64,000 bases of DNA from Stenocarpella maydis. Taxonomy: Eukaryota; Ascomycota; Sordariomycetes; Diaporthales; Diaporthaceae. Of the stretch, positions 1 to 11,760 are shown in pieces; the stretch's first letter is position 1, and each line of letters begins with the position of its first letter. The notes beneath the pieces were generated by a model, which was given only the letters and a program-made list of their open reading frames with translations, did no database searches and was not told the origin of the DNA. Location: NCBI GenBank assembly GCA_002270565.1, contig NQMI01000026.1, positions 186,001-250,000 on the forward strand, in the 5' to 3' direction. Both the position numbers and the translations under genes were made by a program.

Positions 1-611
1 TCCCTCTAGTGTAGTCGAATTTTTACAACGTCTCTGACTCTTGACGACAGCAACGTCATTTCTGTCCCTTGGCAAGAATTCCGTGACTTGTACATTTGGG
101 CTTCCTCCCCTTTCATTGGTTCCTCTTAGCAAGCAGACTGTTTGCTGACCCGCGGAGATGCTCTCTTCACCAGGGAGTGTTGTGTGACGTTTCAACGCAC
201 CTTGAAGCCCCCCAGAGTAACATCACCAGCGCAGGACGGCACTCGCCACCCTGAAAGCTCGCTAGTTACCGGTACAGTCAAACTACAGCCATTGTCCCTG
301 GGACAGGATCGGAATTTGGAAACACATGTCGGCAACGCCGATGGCGAATACTGCAATTGTTACACGTGCTTACTAGTGAAGACGGAGAATGGCCTCTGAA
401 CCCATGAATTCGGGTTGAGTCCCATTGGCACAGCGCAGGCGACGCCCCAGAGACACGCCGAGATATACCCATACGACATCCCCTGGCCACCATCAGTTGA
501 GTCTGCGGTCGGCAGCCTGGTCATCACAGCGTGCCCAGGCAAAGACCGCAGAGGGTGTGCAGCCTCGTCCTCCCCAGCGATGATCGCCTTGTGGACCAAC
601 TCCGCAACGAC
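1..611. other. 3' flank with no recognisable gene
   Basis: This stretch lies downstream of the SDR-fold gene, which ends at 612 on the minus strand. Short ORFs occur on both strands, but none has an intron pattern, a conserved motif or convincing protein composition. I see nothing else in it. Confidence 0.5.
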
Positions 612-1541
612 CTAATCAAAGCTGCGGTATTTGCCCTCGACAAATGAGACATAGTGCGGCAGGTCTTCCTTGCCTTCAACCAGGCTGAGGTACATCTTGG
701 CGTGCCCGTCACCGTCTGGCGTCTTGCCCACTGGTCCGCCTTCCTTCGTCCTCTCGTCGGCAAAGAAGAATCTGGTGACCTCTTTCATCAGCGAGTGCAG
801 GGGGCAATGAGGCCGACATGCTAATTCAACCGCATGGGTTCGGCCGAGTGCGACGAGCAGGCTGCCGGCTGAGGGAACACCAGGAGCAGTAAAAGCTGCA
901 TTACCGTGTCCAATCTCGATCATCAGACTGCGCGGTTTGACGGGTCAAGGATAAGATGAACGACGAAAGAGGAACCGCAAAGACACATACCGGATCCCTT
1001 TTTCTTTGAGCACGCCATCGGCTGTGCCCACCCAGAAGTTTGCACCAGACTTTCCAATGCCGAGCGACGTGTACGCGGCGATTGGGGGGATAGTCTTGGG
1101 CAGCAAATTCCCAGTCATGATAAACGTGCCCTTCCTGCCGTCCTTGCCCTCCCGGCCCTGCCAAACCTTGACGGCCTCCCGGGCGGCCACGTACGGCGAC
1201 TTGATCATGATGTTGTATGCCCGATCCAGGTCCGCATCCGCGAGGGACAGCGGGTTGTCCGCCTCAGGAGGCGGTGTGAGCGCGGCGGCATTCCAGATCA
1301 CGACGGATGGGAAATCGAGCCCGGCCGACTTGACCTTGTCCAACACGCCCGTCACCGCCGACGGGTCTGAGAGGTCCGCCTGGATGTGCACGGGGTTGGA
1401 GGAGGTGTCGGCCGAGGACGGGGTCGACCGCGACACCGTCGCCACGCGGTACCCGGCGTTGACGAAGCCCTTGGCGAGCGCGCTGCCAATGTTGGAGCCA
1501 ACGCCGAAGATGACTGCTACGGCCGGGGTCGGCGGCGCCAT
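612..1541 (-). CDS. SDR-fold (short-chain dehydrogenase/reductase-like) protein, two exons, 236 aa
   Basis: A Rossmann-fold protein that probably binds NAD(P)(H) in the cytosol; its substrate is unknown. Exon 1 is 1541-991 and exon 2 is 771-612, joined by a 219-nt intron (donor GTATGT, acceptor CACCAG). The join reads GIR-FFFADER, a pattern I recognise from this fungal SDR subgroup, and gives a normal SDR length. The nucleotide-binding loop GVGSNIG is at residues 13-19 and NAA at 84-86. The usual YxxxK catalytic motif reads LGIGK at 160-164, so the lysine is kept but tyrosine is replaced by leucine; a tyrosine sits three residues upstream at 157. The ATG at 1541 is followed directly by the dinucleotide-binding strand. 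The fold is clear, but classical dehydrogenase activity is doubtful. Confidence 0.85.
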
Positions 1542-2747
1542 TGTGATGTTTGCTTAAGGATGTCCCGAGGGATCTGGTTTCACAAGATGATCTATTTCGG
1601 CTGTCTAGGGCTTGCTTGCTGTTGGCTCGTTGAGAAGACGCTCGGTCTGGGCTTCGTAACCCTTCTAATCACGAGACACTCCCGCCTTTTATATTCTAGC
1701 AAAATTGCGAGGAAAGGCAGCAAGTCGCATTTGTAACACACTCGCAACCTCCCCTCCTTTGCACGCAAGAGGGTGGTGAGCAGGCAACCCATTACTAATG
1801 CCCTCGCGACGCGATCCCTCTTGATTTCGCATGGCGCGGCTCGGATAAGTCGGACGCCATGGTGCGCTGCTTGCGGCAACCACTGTCGCTGCCAAAGCAA
1901 CTCGGCAACCTTGTTATTGAGAAACACATACCCCCCTCCCTCCCTCTCTCTTTTAACCAACGCATGCCACTCAGCCGTTTGGTCTCGGGTCCCAATTTCG
2001 ACGTCGTGTGTGCCCGATATGCCTACGCATCTTCCGACAAGAGTCCAAGGGGACGTGTTCTGGGAAATGAAGCATGCATTAAAAACAGTTTCCAAGGGTA
2101 TCTAACATGATGATCAACACATGCTTAGCCGAGGCCGGTCGTGAGTGGGACGAGACGCGAGATGCGCGTCCATTTCTGTCGGGCGCACTATAGCCAACGC
2201 TCAGAGGCCCGCTGGATTCAAGAAATCAACACGTCGCACCGTGGCCCCTCGCTTCCCCAGCCTGCTATCGCCATAAACAAAATGGTGGTCATGTCATCGT
2301 TAATGCTCAATTGTCTCTCCCTCCTTATCCTTGCTTTGGCAAACATCGTTCGTCTATCATCGCAGCACATCCAGCTGGAAGTGCCCCTTTTTTCAAGCCT
2401 TTTTTCAAGTATGTGTTGAAATGCATTCTATAAACGCACGCTGATACGGCGGAACATCCTCAATGTGGTGGTCAAGTAAACCACAGAGAAGGTTGTCTCG
2501 AACCATTCATTCCCCAGCCAAACGGGGCAGAAAAGTATTAGAAAATATTGAGTCGTCCAGGTATTGGGAAAGAGTCCATGGCGTTGATGTATCGGGCAGG
2601 CCAGCCAGTGGCCAGGGCCCGGACCCTCACATGGCGGCAAATCTCGCGCCACAAACGTACTGTTTCGACAGGACATGCCCGTCGTTTCTACCGTTCGAGA
2701 CCATCTTGGACAGCACGCAGCCAGCCATCATAGCGAGAACCTTTCCT
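1542..2747. other. intergenic region, no gene seen
   Basis: This is the promoter side of the SDR-fold gene and the 3' side of the large low-complexity gene. Several short overlapping ORFs on both strands lack motifs or splice support. Pyrimidine-rich patches near 1928-1950 resemble fungal promoter CT tracts. Confidence 0.5.
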
Positions 2748-5700
2748 CTAAAAGGTGTCTGACTCCTGTGACATGACAGAACCGAATGTATCTGTGCGAA
2801 CCTGTCAGCCAAGGACTTGTCTCCAAATCCGTCACCTGCATAGAAAGTCACGTACCTCGCTTCCTTCTCCTCTCCTCGTCTGCAGTAGGGGCAGGGCTCC
2901 TCGTTCCCATTGCGCGAGGCCCACTAGGTCTGCGGCCAGGTGCACCGAGGACATTCTGTAGGTTGCGATTCTCTGGCTTGGGGCTGCCAGAAGGCTTGTA
3001 AGCCAATGCTGATATGCGACTCCTTGTCGGGGTTGTGGTTCGCGGCCCAGGCTCTTCCAAGGGTTCCTTTGGCGGCCGCGGCGGCCCTGACTGGGCAGGT
3101 GAGTCGCCCGTCCATGTGTACTGACCCTGCTCGCCAGTGGCGGACCCATTGCTATATCTTTGCTGGTGCCCTCCATAGCGGCCCAGGCTAGTGACAGAGC
3201 CAAAGTCTGCAGACTTGGGTGACATGGGGGTGTCGAAATCCTGGGCGGAGGTCTCGAGTGCATTCCGGAACTGTTCGGTCTGGCCTGGGCGTGGTTGTGG
3301 ATGCTGCAAGTTCAGTGAGTTGCGGTGAGCCTTGTATTTGGGGTCCTCTGGTGTTGAGTAGTTCAAAGGGAAAGGTTCTTGTAGGGCCTGAGGCTGGACA
3401 GGACTTGGTGAAGTGGGAATCGGAGTACGACTCACACCGGCCATGGTGAATTGCATTTCCGGCTCGATCTGATTGGGGTCATGTCGTTGGTGTCCGTTGA
3501 GGTTCGTGTCCGAGTAGCCAGAGGGGAGGTGGTCGTCGCCATAGGGATCCGTCACTGGGTAGGTCTCGTAAATCGCAAAGTCGGAGCCTGACCGAGAGGG
3601 GCCTCCACGCAATGAACCAGCTTCTGTCTCCTTCGACTTTCTGAAGGCCTTGCCGACACTCGACGCGGTGGTCTCAGACCAACGGGAAATTTTGGGAAAC
3701 CAGCTTGCTGAACCGCTGGATTTGTGCTTCTTCCGATTGTCAGTGCGAGGAGTGTTCTCGTTGCTCAATGACGCTTGAGCACCCTGTGGCATTTGGGGAG
3801 GGGTCCCGAGGGGGACTGAGCTGCCACGTTCGGGCTCTTGATCTGGGCTGCGCATATCCGTGTTGCTGTGGCTGTGAATCACGACATTGGAGTCCTCGTT
3901 TGGATCGTCCTCGTCTCCCTCTGGCACAGTGCTGATCCGGTGGCCGGATACCTTGCGCTCGTAGCCGTACGAGGCATTCCGGGGAATCGAAAGATGGCCA
4001 GATTGACTGCCGTAGCTTGCCGTCGAGGTACCTGCATGGCCCTCGGGCTCATAGCCGCGGTCTTGCTCATACTGAACTGCCGGCTGGATGTTGTCGAGAG
4101 ATGGACCGCTGTCGTGGCCGATGCCGCCGTGGGCAGTCTGCGATTTTAAGACATCAACCTCCCCGAGCAACTGCATCAGCATGTCTTCGATTCTGGTCAG
4201 GTCATTCGTACCCTTGGCTCCGAGCCCCTTAAGTGCCCTTCGCCAGAGGTTTCGCGTCTTCTTCTCATTATCTGTGCCAGCCTGCGAGCCTTGGACCGAT
4301 CGTGCTCCGCTGCCTGGGAATGGCCGAGGGCCGCCAATGTGGCGCTGCACGGTCTTTTCAGTGTTATCCTTGACCTCTGTGATGATGACATCTTCAGTGT
4401 CCGCAAGCATCTTCTTAATGTCGTCAAACGAGTTCCGCATCTCAGCAGCAGTACGGACAAGAGTGACTAGGATCTCGGTGTCGCGTGCGCTGCGTTGGGC
4501 ATCGCGGACCATGAGGTGCTGCATGAGTGCGATGATGTCATTCGATTCGATACGGTCAATGCCCGCACCCGTGGCAGCATCGTACAAGGGAGTGCCCATG
4601 CCTTGGGAAAGACCACTCATGTGTTTCGAGTCCTGCGGGTTGTAAAATGGATCCATGTTGCCAGGCATGGGCGGATGCTCGCTGTAGTCGATGCCCTTGC
4701 CCTTGCCCTGAAGGTCGGGCGTTCTGTTAGGGCCTTGTGAGATGTAGCCTTCATCGATCTTTGGACCGAATGGGCTCCGGGCACTATAACCTGTAATGTA
4801 CCCATCAGGGTCGAAGTGAGGCGCTTGACCAAAATCGATGTCAAGCCCAGGCGCATTGGCAAGAGGACTTGTGCCCTCATAAGGGTTGGTGACGATAGTA
4901 TCTCGCTTGCGGTCCTCGGATGTGCGATGCCACTCTTCGTCTATGTCCTGACTCGTCTGTCGACTATGAGAGTGTGCCATGGCAGCTGCGGTTGCTACCG
5001 CAGCGGCACCAGCGGCCTCGTCCAGAGTCAAGGACTGCCCGCTGACAGATTCTTGGAGTTCCCGGCCTTCATTGATGCTTCGTTGCGTGGGTGTCATTGG
5101 TTCCCGTTCCTCCCAATTGTCTCTTCCAGCTTCTTGCGCAGCGCTGAATCGGTCGCTCATACGAGACGGGTTGGTAAGCGAATCATCGTCACGGCCGAAG
5201 TACCCTATTTCTGGCAAGGGGTCATTGAGATCGGGCAAGCCGCTGTGCCCGACGTTGGCCTTCTCATACTCGCCAACTAGGCGGTCGACACTATGTGTAG
5301 GGGTGCTGGCTGGCAGGTAGCCTTCGTTGGTCCGGTCCTTGAAGGACTTGTTCCGCTGCACGCTTTCTCCGGCAAAGCCGTTCGCGAACTCTTGTTGTTC
5401 CGTTCCCTGTTTGCCTTTGCCCTTAGCAGCTGCCCGGAGGGCTGCCGCCGCAGCGCCCACAGCAGCACTGGTGACTGCGGCTTCCGAAGCCGTTGGAGAG
5501 TGCCTGTATTTTGGTCGCGCAACCTTCCGGCCATATTCATCAAGTTCATACTCCTCGAATTCATGCGGCCGATCAGAGCTCGACGATGCACCCTCTTCTC
5601 CAGTTGTGTGCCGACTCTCGCTGGAGTTCTTGTGACGGAATGCTGTCTGGCCCGTAACATCTTCTTCGCTGATAACCTCAGAGCCACGGGGATCGTACTG

Positions 5701-8094
5701 GCGACCACTGCGGCCGGACTCGCCCGTGAGCACTGACTCGTCCAAAGCCGAGCCTTCGACGAGAGACGCCACATGGGATTGGACACCCATGGGAGAGTTC
5801 ACCAAATCCGGGTTGGCGCCAACATCACGCACAGCTTGACCAGACGTGACACGGTCAAGCTCGCTGTCCTCAGTGTAAGTGGTGTTTCTGTAGCCCAGTC
5901 TCGAGCTTTGCACACTACGATCGTCCTGATATGACCCTCTGCTCAAGAGACTTGGGGAGTCCGCGCCATGACGAAGCGACTTGTCCGGAGACGAAAACGA
6001 CCCAGATGTTCTGTGGGTAAGCCTGGACTCACGGTTATTGTGGACCTCACTTCCGCCCTCCGTATACCCCGAAACACTCGGTATTGGGCTGAGACCACGA
6101 CGCTCAGGCTGATACGGCACGTACTTCAGAGGCGGAGGGACATCCTGAGTATTATAGTAATCGTTATAAGGACCATCATCGTAGTCATCGTCGTCGTCCT
6201 CATAAACCTCTGCCTGGCTGACTGGAGGACGCCGTCCATATTCTCGGTCTTCGTATGGTTCACCTTCATCAAAGGTCCCCGTCCTCTTCTGAGACAGCGT
6301 CTTAAGATCGCCGTGCGATATGTTGGCATGCTGGGCTCCGAGAGTCTGAAGGGACACGGGGGTCCTTGTTGGTGTAGGACTGGCTGTAGACCTGGAATCA
6401 ATTGAAGGCGTTCCTCGGATAACGTGTTGCACTGGCGTGAGTTCCTCACTCGCCGAGTGGGGACGCTCTGTATCAGCAGACATAATTGATGTCCGGGTGA
6501 TGTCTGAGGGGTTGACATCGCTCAATAATGGCATTGGTGCTGCGGGCTCACCGTGCCTTTCATGCTCTTCATCATAGATCTCAGAGGCACGGCTCTTCGC
6601 CTCAGCCCTGCGGCGACGGCGCTGTTCCCTTGCGATAGCCGGGGATTTCTCGTTCAACGCAGTCGCAGCCAGGGCGGCGGCGGCAGCTCCCCCAGCAGCT
6701 GCTTTCAGCTTGTCGTTGCTGCGCGATACCTCGGATATCTCGTGCAGCGACTCGTCGACAGAGTCCTGGTCCACACTTGGGGCGGGGCTCTCGACCAAGT
6801 CATGACGAGCTTCTCGTCCTCTACGGTCCTTTCCTCTGGAGGGGTTGTCCCTAGATTTGCTCGAGTATCCTGACTGACGGTGTTCACTGGCGAGGTCGTC
6901 TCGTGACGCTGTCGTCCCGCTTGATACGGAGTTTCGACGGGCTTCACGTTTGCTCTGCTCCCTCTTGATGGCCGTGAGCTCAGGTAGGATTAGCCGGCGG
7001 ATGGCATCCTCGACAGTCTCCAGAAGCTTGGGGTTGTTGATCGAGGACCTCGAAGCACCGGAACGCATGGAGCTGGCGTCGACCGAACGATGGCTGTGTG
7101 AAATAGCTGATGAGACCACACTAGAATCCGCGCCAGATACGAGTGACTCCTCGTTCAGCTTGCCAGATTTCCTCCGCGACGACTTGCCAGACTCTGACTT
7201 GTGCTCACCACTAGTCTTGCGAGTCTTGGACTTGTGTCTACGCTCCGAGCTGTCTCGGTCCTTGGACTTGGACACGACCGACTTGTCCTTCTCGCTGAGC
7301 TCAGACCGGCTTTTGCTGCGCATCTTGTCAACGGCGGCGGCGGCGGCAACTCCGGCAGCTGCACCGCCAATGACCTCTCTCGCCCGCGAGGGACTCTTGC
7401 TTCGCTTTTCGTTGAGCTTCGTCGAGTGGCCTGAGCCATCCAGGAAGCTGTCAGTTGGGATCGCTGAAATATCAGACATATTCCCCGGTTGGTAAGAGGC
7501 CCTGCTGTCGGCGCTGGGTATCAGTGGACTCGCAGGTCGGCGCCGCCGGTGACTACTACGGTCAATCTCGACCTCAATAGGGTTACGGGAGACATTGGAC
7601 TCCTCGGTCGCAGAGGTGTACGAATGCATGCTCTTTGCGTCCTCCTGGTCGCCACTGACAGCAGACAGCGCCTCGTTGGACTTGAGGGCGGTCGGGGTCA
7701 GCGTGGCAGCGCGCTCCTGGCGGCGAGTCAGGGAGGCCTTGCGGCCACTGGACGACTTTGTCTCTGTTATCTGGATGCGATCGGTCTTCCGGTTCTTGGA
7801 TGGGGTGAGGCGAACGCGCACGCTCGGTTTGCGTTCGGTGGTCTTGCCCCGGGAGGCAGAGGGCTTGCCAGCCTCGAAGTACTCAATCAGCAGGGAGGTC
7901 TGGGAGCGATCAGGCATGTGGCCGCGGGTCCTGATTGTGACGGGGGTGCCGTCCTCTGGGAGGGAGTAAGAAGACTTGTCGTCGTCGCCAGGCTTGGAGA
8001 CGTCAGAGGGCGTGAGCTCCGTCTGGGTCACAGTCGACTCGGACTCTTCTGTGGGGGCTGGGAGTGGAGGTGCTTTCTTCGAATCGATACCCAT
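2748..8094 (-). CDS. very large low-complexity Ser/Arg/Asp-rich protein with four alanine-rich segments, 1,760 aa
   Basis: I do not assign a function. The uninterrupted frame extends upstream to a GTG at 8112, but the first ATG is at 8094 (MGIDSKK), which I take as the start. Exon 1 runs 8094-2856. A 64-nt intron (2855-2792, donor GTACGT, acceptor CACAG) is needed to reach the last 15 residues, which end ...TFGSVMSQESDTF at 2748; reading through the donor would stop almost at once. Most of the protein is disordered and rich in Ser, Arg, Lys, Glu and Asp. Four alanine-rich segments of about 20 residues lie near 239-258, 460-480, 868-893 and 1022-1041. An Asp-rich run lies near 631-645. Residues of about 1178-1318 look helical and folded, with regular hydrophobic spacing, and may be the conserved domain. 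It resembles large fungal proteins loosely annotated as involucrin-repeat-like, but that label gives no function. Confidence 0.85.
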
Positions 8095-11000
8095 GGCGTG
8101 CAGCGATCCCACAGGGCGTGGGTTTTTGGTTGGACTTGAAGGATGAGGTAATGTGCCACTTGATAGCCGTGCTGGAAACCCGCTCTAATTCCCAGTCCTG
8201 GCCAAGTGCGCTGGTGCAGGACCACTGCACCATGCAGGCGGGAACAATCGGGACGGGGCCAGAGCAAGGCGGTCGGTGGGCTTGTCGCAGGGCGAGCCTC
8301 GGACTTGGGGCTGCTTTGTTTCGTTTTTTTGGTGTTTTTTTTTGGTCAAGACATGAGGTGCAGGAAATAGGATCCGGGGGTGGCTTTTTTGCTGCTGAGG
8401 CAGAGTGAGCGGTTGGGAGCCTTGGTTCATGGAGAGCTCTGGCAGCCAGCCAGATAAATGCAGGTTGCACTTACAGCAGAGAACAGAGTCCAACCGAAAC
8501 TGTCTCGGGCGAGGTGCGACTGCAGGGTCGGACGACCAGAGCGAAGGTGGATTAGAGTAAAGGAGAGATTGACTGTTGGCCGCAGGAAGATTACCGTGCG
8601 CCTCGACAAATACGTGGATGCTGAGGAGCGCTGGCTGGGGGGGGGGAGAAAAGCAGGATGCAATGGTCAGGCAGGACGAAGTCGGTGGCGGTGGAGGAGC
8701 GTTGGGCCAGTACAGGTTCAGCTCTGGGTTCTCTTCCCAGCCTTCGAAATAAGTGCACCCCGGCCGCGAAAGTGGACAGGTCCCCAATGAAGATCGAAGC
8801 AATGCGATGCGACGCGCTTGGATCGCAACGGGCTGCAGTCAAGCGAGCAGGCTGCCTATTTGAGGTATTTGGGCCGACTGCTTGTCCTGGGAGGTTCGAG
8901 GAGCAGAGTAAAGTAAGTCGGGTGTAAAGCAGTGCAGTGCAGCGACGGAGTGGCAGATGCGAATTGAGGAGTGAGGTTCTGTTTGGAAGAGGGGCGTGGG
9001 GTGGTAGGTGTGGGCGGGCGAGACTTGGCAATGAGTTTCGAGGCCAGACCAGTTTTACTCTGCCCTGCGCCCCCCCCCCCGTGCTGCTGTGCCCTGTTCG
9101 TAAGCTGCAGGTACATGGACTGGCTGACTACGGAGTACATGGACCATCTATCCATCTATCTCGAGCAGCCACAAGTCGAATAGCTACAGATTGTACATGT
9201 GCCTACAATATTTATGTTCCTGGATGGTCTATGTATGTACCTACTAAGATACTTAAGCATGTATGTGAGCCCGGACACGCAATATATAAGAAAGAAGTGT
9301 CAGTCCTTGTCACGGCCAGGAACTTTGCGCAGGATGAGGATTTTACCGACCCTCAGCCGTGCTTCCTCCGTCCGGATTCCCTACAGGAGGAGGTGGTGGA
9401 CGGACACGGGCAAGCAAAAGACTGGACGAATGGAGGTTGGCTGGGCTGGGATGCCGGTGGTAGATAAAGGGTGGCTTGATGCGCTGGCAAGGGCCGGCGG
9501 TGCTTATTTGGTCCGACCAATTGGTCTTTGATGGCCGTCTCCCGCGCAACGAGTGGGTGCGAGCCTACTGCAAGGACAAGGGGTGCAGCCTCTCCTCTCA
9601 ATCCTAGGGCTCAGTCATGTCACCTCGAGCTTGCCCGACCTCCCAGCTTGTTACATAGTATACTCCGTACACACTCACCACCACTCACTCATCCCTTGCT
9701 GTGCGATGTGCGGAACCAACTCCTGGCGAAAAACACGCAAGCACACGCACGCACACACACACGAGAACAAGACCAGACAGCTCAGACGGACCGATCGTCG
9801 GCAGTTTCCCAGCGTCCGAGTCGCCCATCGTCGAGTCACTGGACGGCTGACCACCACGAGGTCATACCAAGTGAGCAGCTGCACCGTAGCTGCCCTCAGT
9901 GGCTGCTTGGGCTGTTTCAAGACCCTGCCCGGTATAAACAAACAACTCGACCACTCGTCATCCCCGGGAAACCCAAGGTCCACTCCCGCGCAGCCGCCCC
10001 AGGGCCCGCACTGCAAAAGCCTCCTCGCGGCTCGAGCACACCTTGCAATCTAAACGTCTGGCCGGCCTTCCGTCGGCTGCCGACATGGATGGGGAAGGGG
10101 ACCCTGTCCTGTCAGTCCGCCCCATCCGCCGCATTCAACCTGACAGTCGTCATCATCAAGTTCCAGCAGCTTCAAATAGCTGAGCAGAGGGCGGTCATCT
10201 GGGCTTCGGAGTCTTGGGCCGCAGGTCCAAGAAAGGGAGATGCTCGATCCCGACTGCTTGCTTAGAAAAGTCCTCTCGCCCTGAGGATCGTCGCATGGCC
10301 TTCAAAACTACTCAGTACGGAAGTGATAGTGCACAAAAACACAAAAAACACAAGGACTCAAGTGAGTCTGCTTCCTGTGTCACAGCTCTCAAAGTGGTGC
10401 TTCCGAGCCCGCTGCCGCGCCTCGAGGGCTAACACAACCAACATGGACCAGTACACGTAGAGTAGGGATTCGCTCCCTCACAAGCTAGCATTGTCCCAAC
10501 AGACGACAGGGAGGCCGGCCTGGGCAGCCCAGCCTAGTGTAGACCCAGAGAGAAAGCCCAGTAGCGAAAACCCACGGTCCGTAACCAGGCGGGTGGGTGG
10601 TGCAAGACTGTCGCACCCGAAAGCAGGTCGTGTCTACTGCTGGAGGCTATGCCATGTGGTACGGAGTATTCAGACCACCTACCTAATATTGTACGACATA
10701 GTATGTAGATTTCTGTCCTAGGCCACAGTTTTTCTTCAACCTCCTCTTTATGCGGGTCCCACAGCCCACGCGGCGTCCGCCTGCTGCAGGGCTTTTCCCT
10801 TCATCCACCCTCGGCTGGCCTCTCGGATCGCCCCGTTCGGGCACCTGGGCACCAACCGGCCGGGCAATGTGTGCCACCTCGGCGTTTCGAGCAGCATTGG
10901 CTGAGGGAACCCGATTTGCCCATTCGTGTCATGCCTCTCCTCCGCGCTCCCTCCCCATCACGGTGTAAACTAAGATGTTAGAGTTTGCCCCCCTTCACTG

Positions 11001-11760
11001 TTTGAAAGTCTGGAGCCGCCTCCTCGGTCCGGACCTTTAGGTACTCGAGAACGCAAATCATAGCACAACTACGAATGACTGCCCTGCCACTTTCTCTTGG
11101 CCCCTCCTCCACCACCTCCTGACCTTGACCACTTTCCTCTAGAATCTGTCCCTCCAGGCCCTATGGCAATTGCGGGTGACGGGATATGCCGGCAACCTGC
11201 AGCGTGCTTCCGCAATTTTGGGGCACTGGCGAGCATGATGGGCACGCAGGTTGTCTCGGACTGGCACACAGACAGAAACCTGCAGCGCCGTTGGCGTCGG
11301 GGAGGGCAGACTCCTCCCACCCCTTTCGCCACATGGAATCCTGCTGAGGCGCCACGGGCAGGTTTTTTTGGGGGGAGGGGGGACGCTAGCAAGGGGAAGC
11401 TGGCGTTTGGCAGGCCGCCAACTTTGATATGCACAACGAAAGGGTAGGCTATTCACTATAATTTCGAGTCTGCCATTCATGTAATTGAAGACGGTTGGTT
11501 AGGTGCCGGAGCGCGTGTATCTACTACCAAATGCATTTTTATTACTAGGAAATCTGAATAGGACAGAGCTGCCTGTGTGTAGCCGTCGTCTCCGCTCGAC
11601 GATAATTACCCTTCCGCGCAAAGCGAGCGCTGTAGTCTGCCCTTTTTCAACCTCTTGGATATCAATTCTGCACACATACAAACGCCTGAAAAATGATGCA
11701 TGCCAAGGGAAAATGTGGCCCTCTTGCCCGCTGCCGTGTGCCTTGGTCGTGCGCAAGTGA
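8095..11760. promoter_or_regulatory. long leader/promoter region, gene-free
   Basis: About 3.7 kb separates the start of the large protein from the 3' end of the IFRD-family gene. ORFs up to 245 codons exist, but they are compositionally implausible, overlap each other and lack motifs. The region holds a CA/CACG microsatellite near 9737-9763, a C10 run near 9070, and three copies of the motif TACTCCGTA (either strand) at about 9129, 9661 and 10659. It probably contains the promoter and 5' UTR of the large gene. Confidence 0.5.
9737..9763. repeat. CA/CACG microsatellite
   Basis: A run of CA dinucleotides interspersed with CACG lies in the gene-free leader region. It looks like a simple sequence repeat with no coding role. 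Confidence 0.7.

Noticed and set aside
821..904. Alternative second intron of the SDR-fold gene (two introns instead of one)
   Set aside because: It leaves an implausible insertion (ending ...HSLMKEVTR) before FFFADER; one 219-nt intron gives the family-like join.
7489..8139. 216-codon plus-strand ORF opposite the large protein
   Set aside because: Antisense shadow of a long GC-rich coding region; no independent motif.
9528..10265. 245-codon plus-strand ORF
   Set aside because: Its start, low-complexity content (CA microsatellite translated) and overlap with other open frames look like chance in GC-rich DNA; no motif or splice support.
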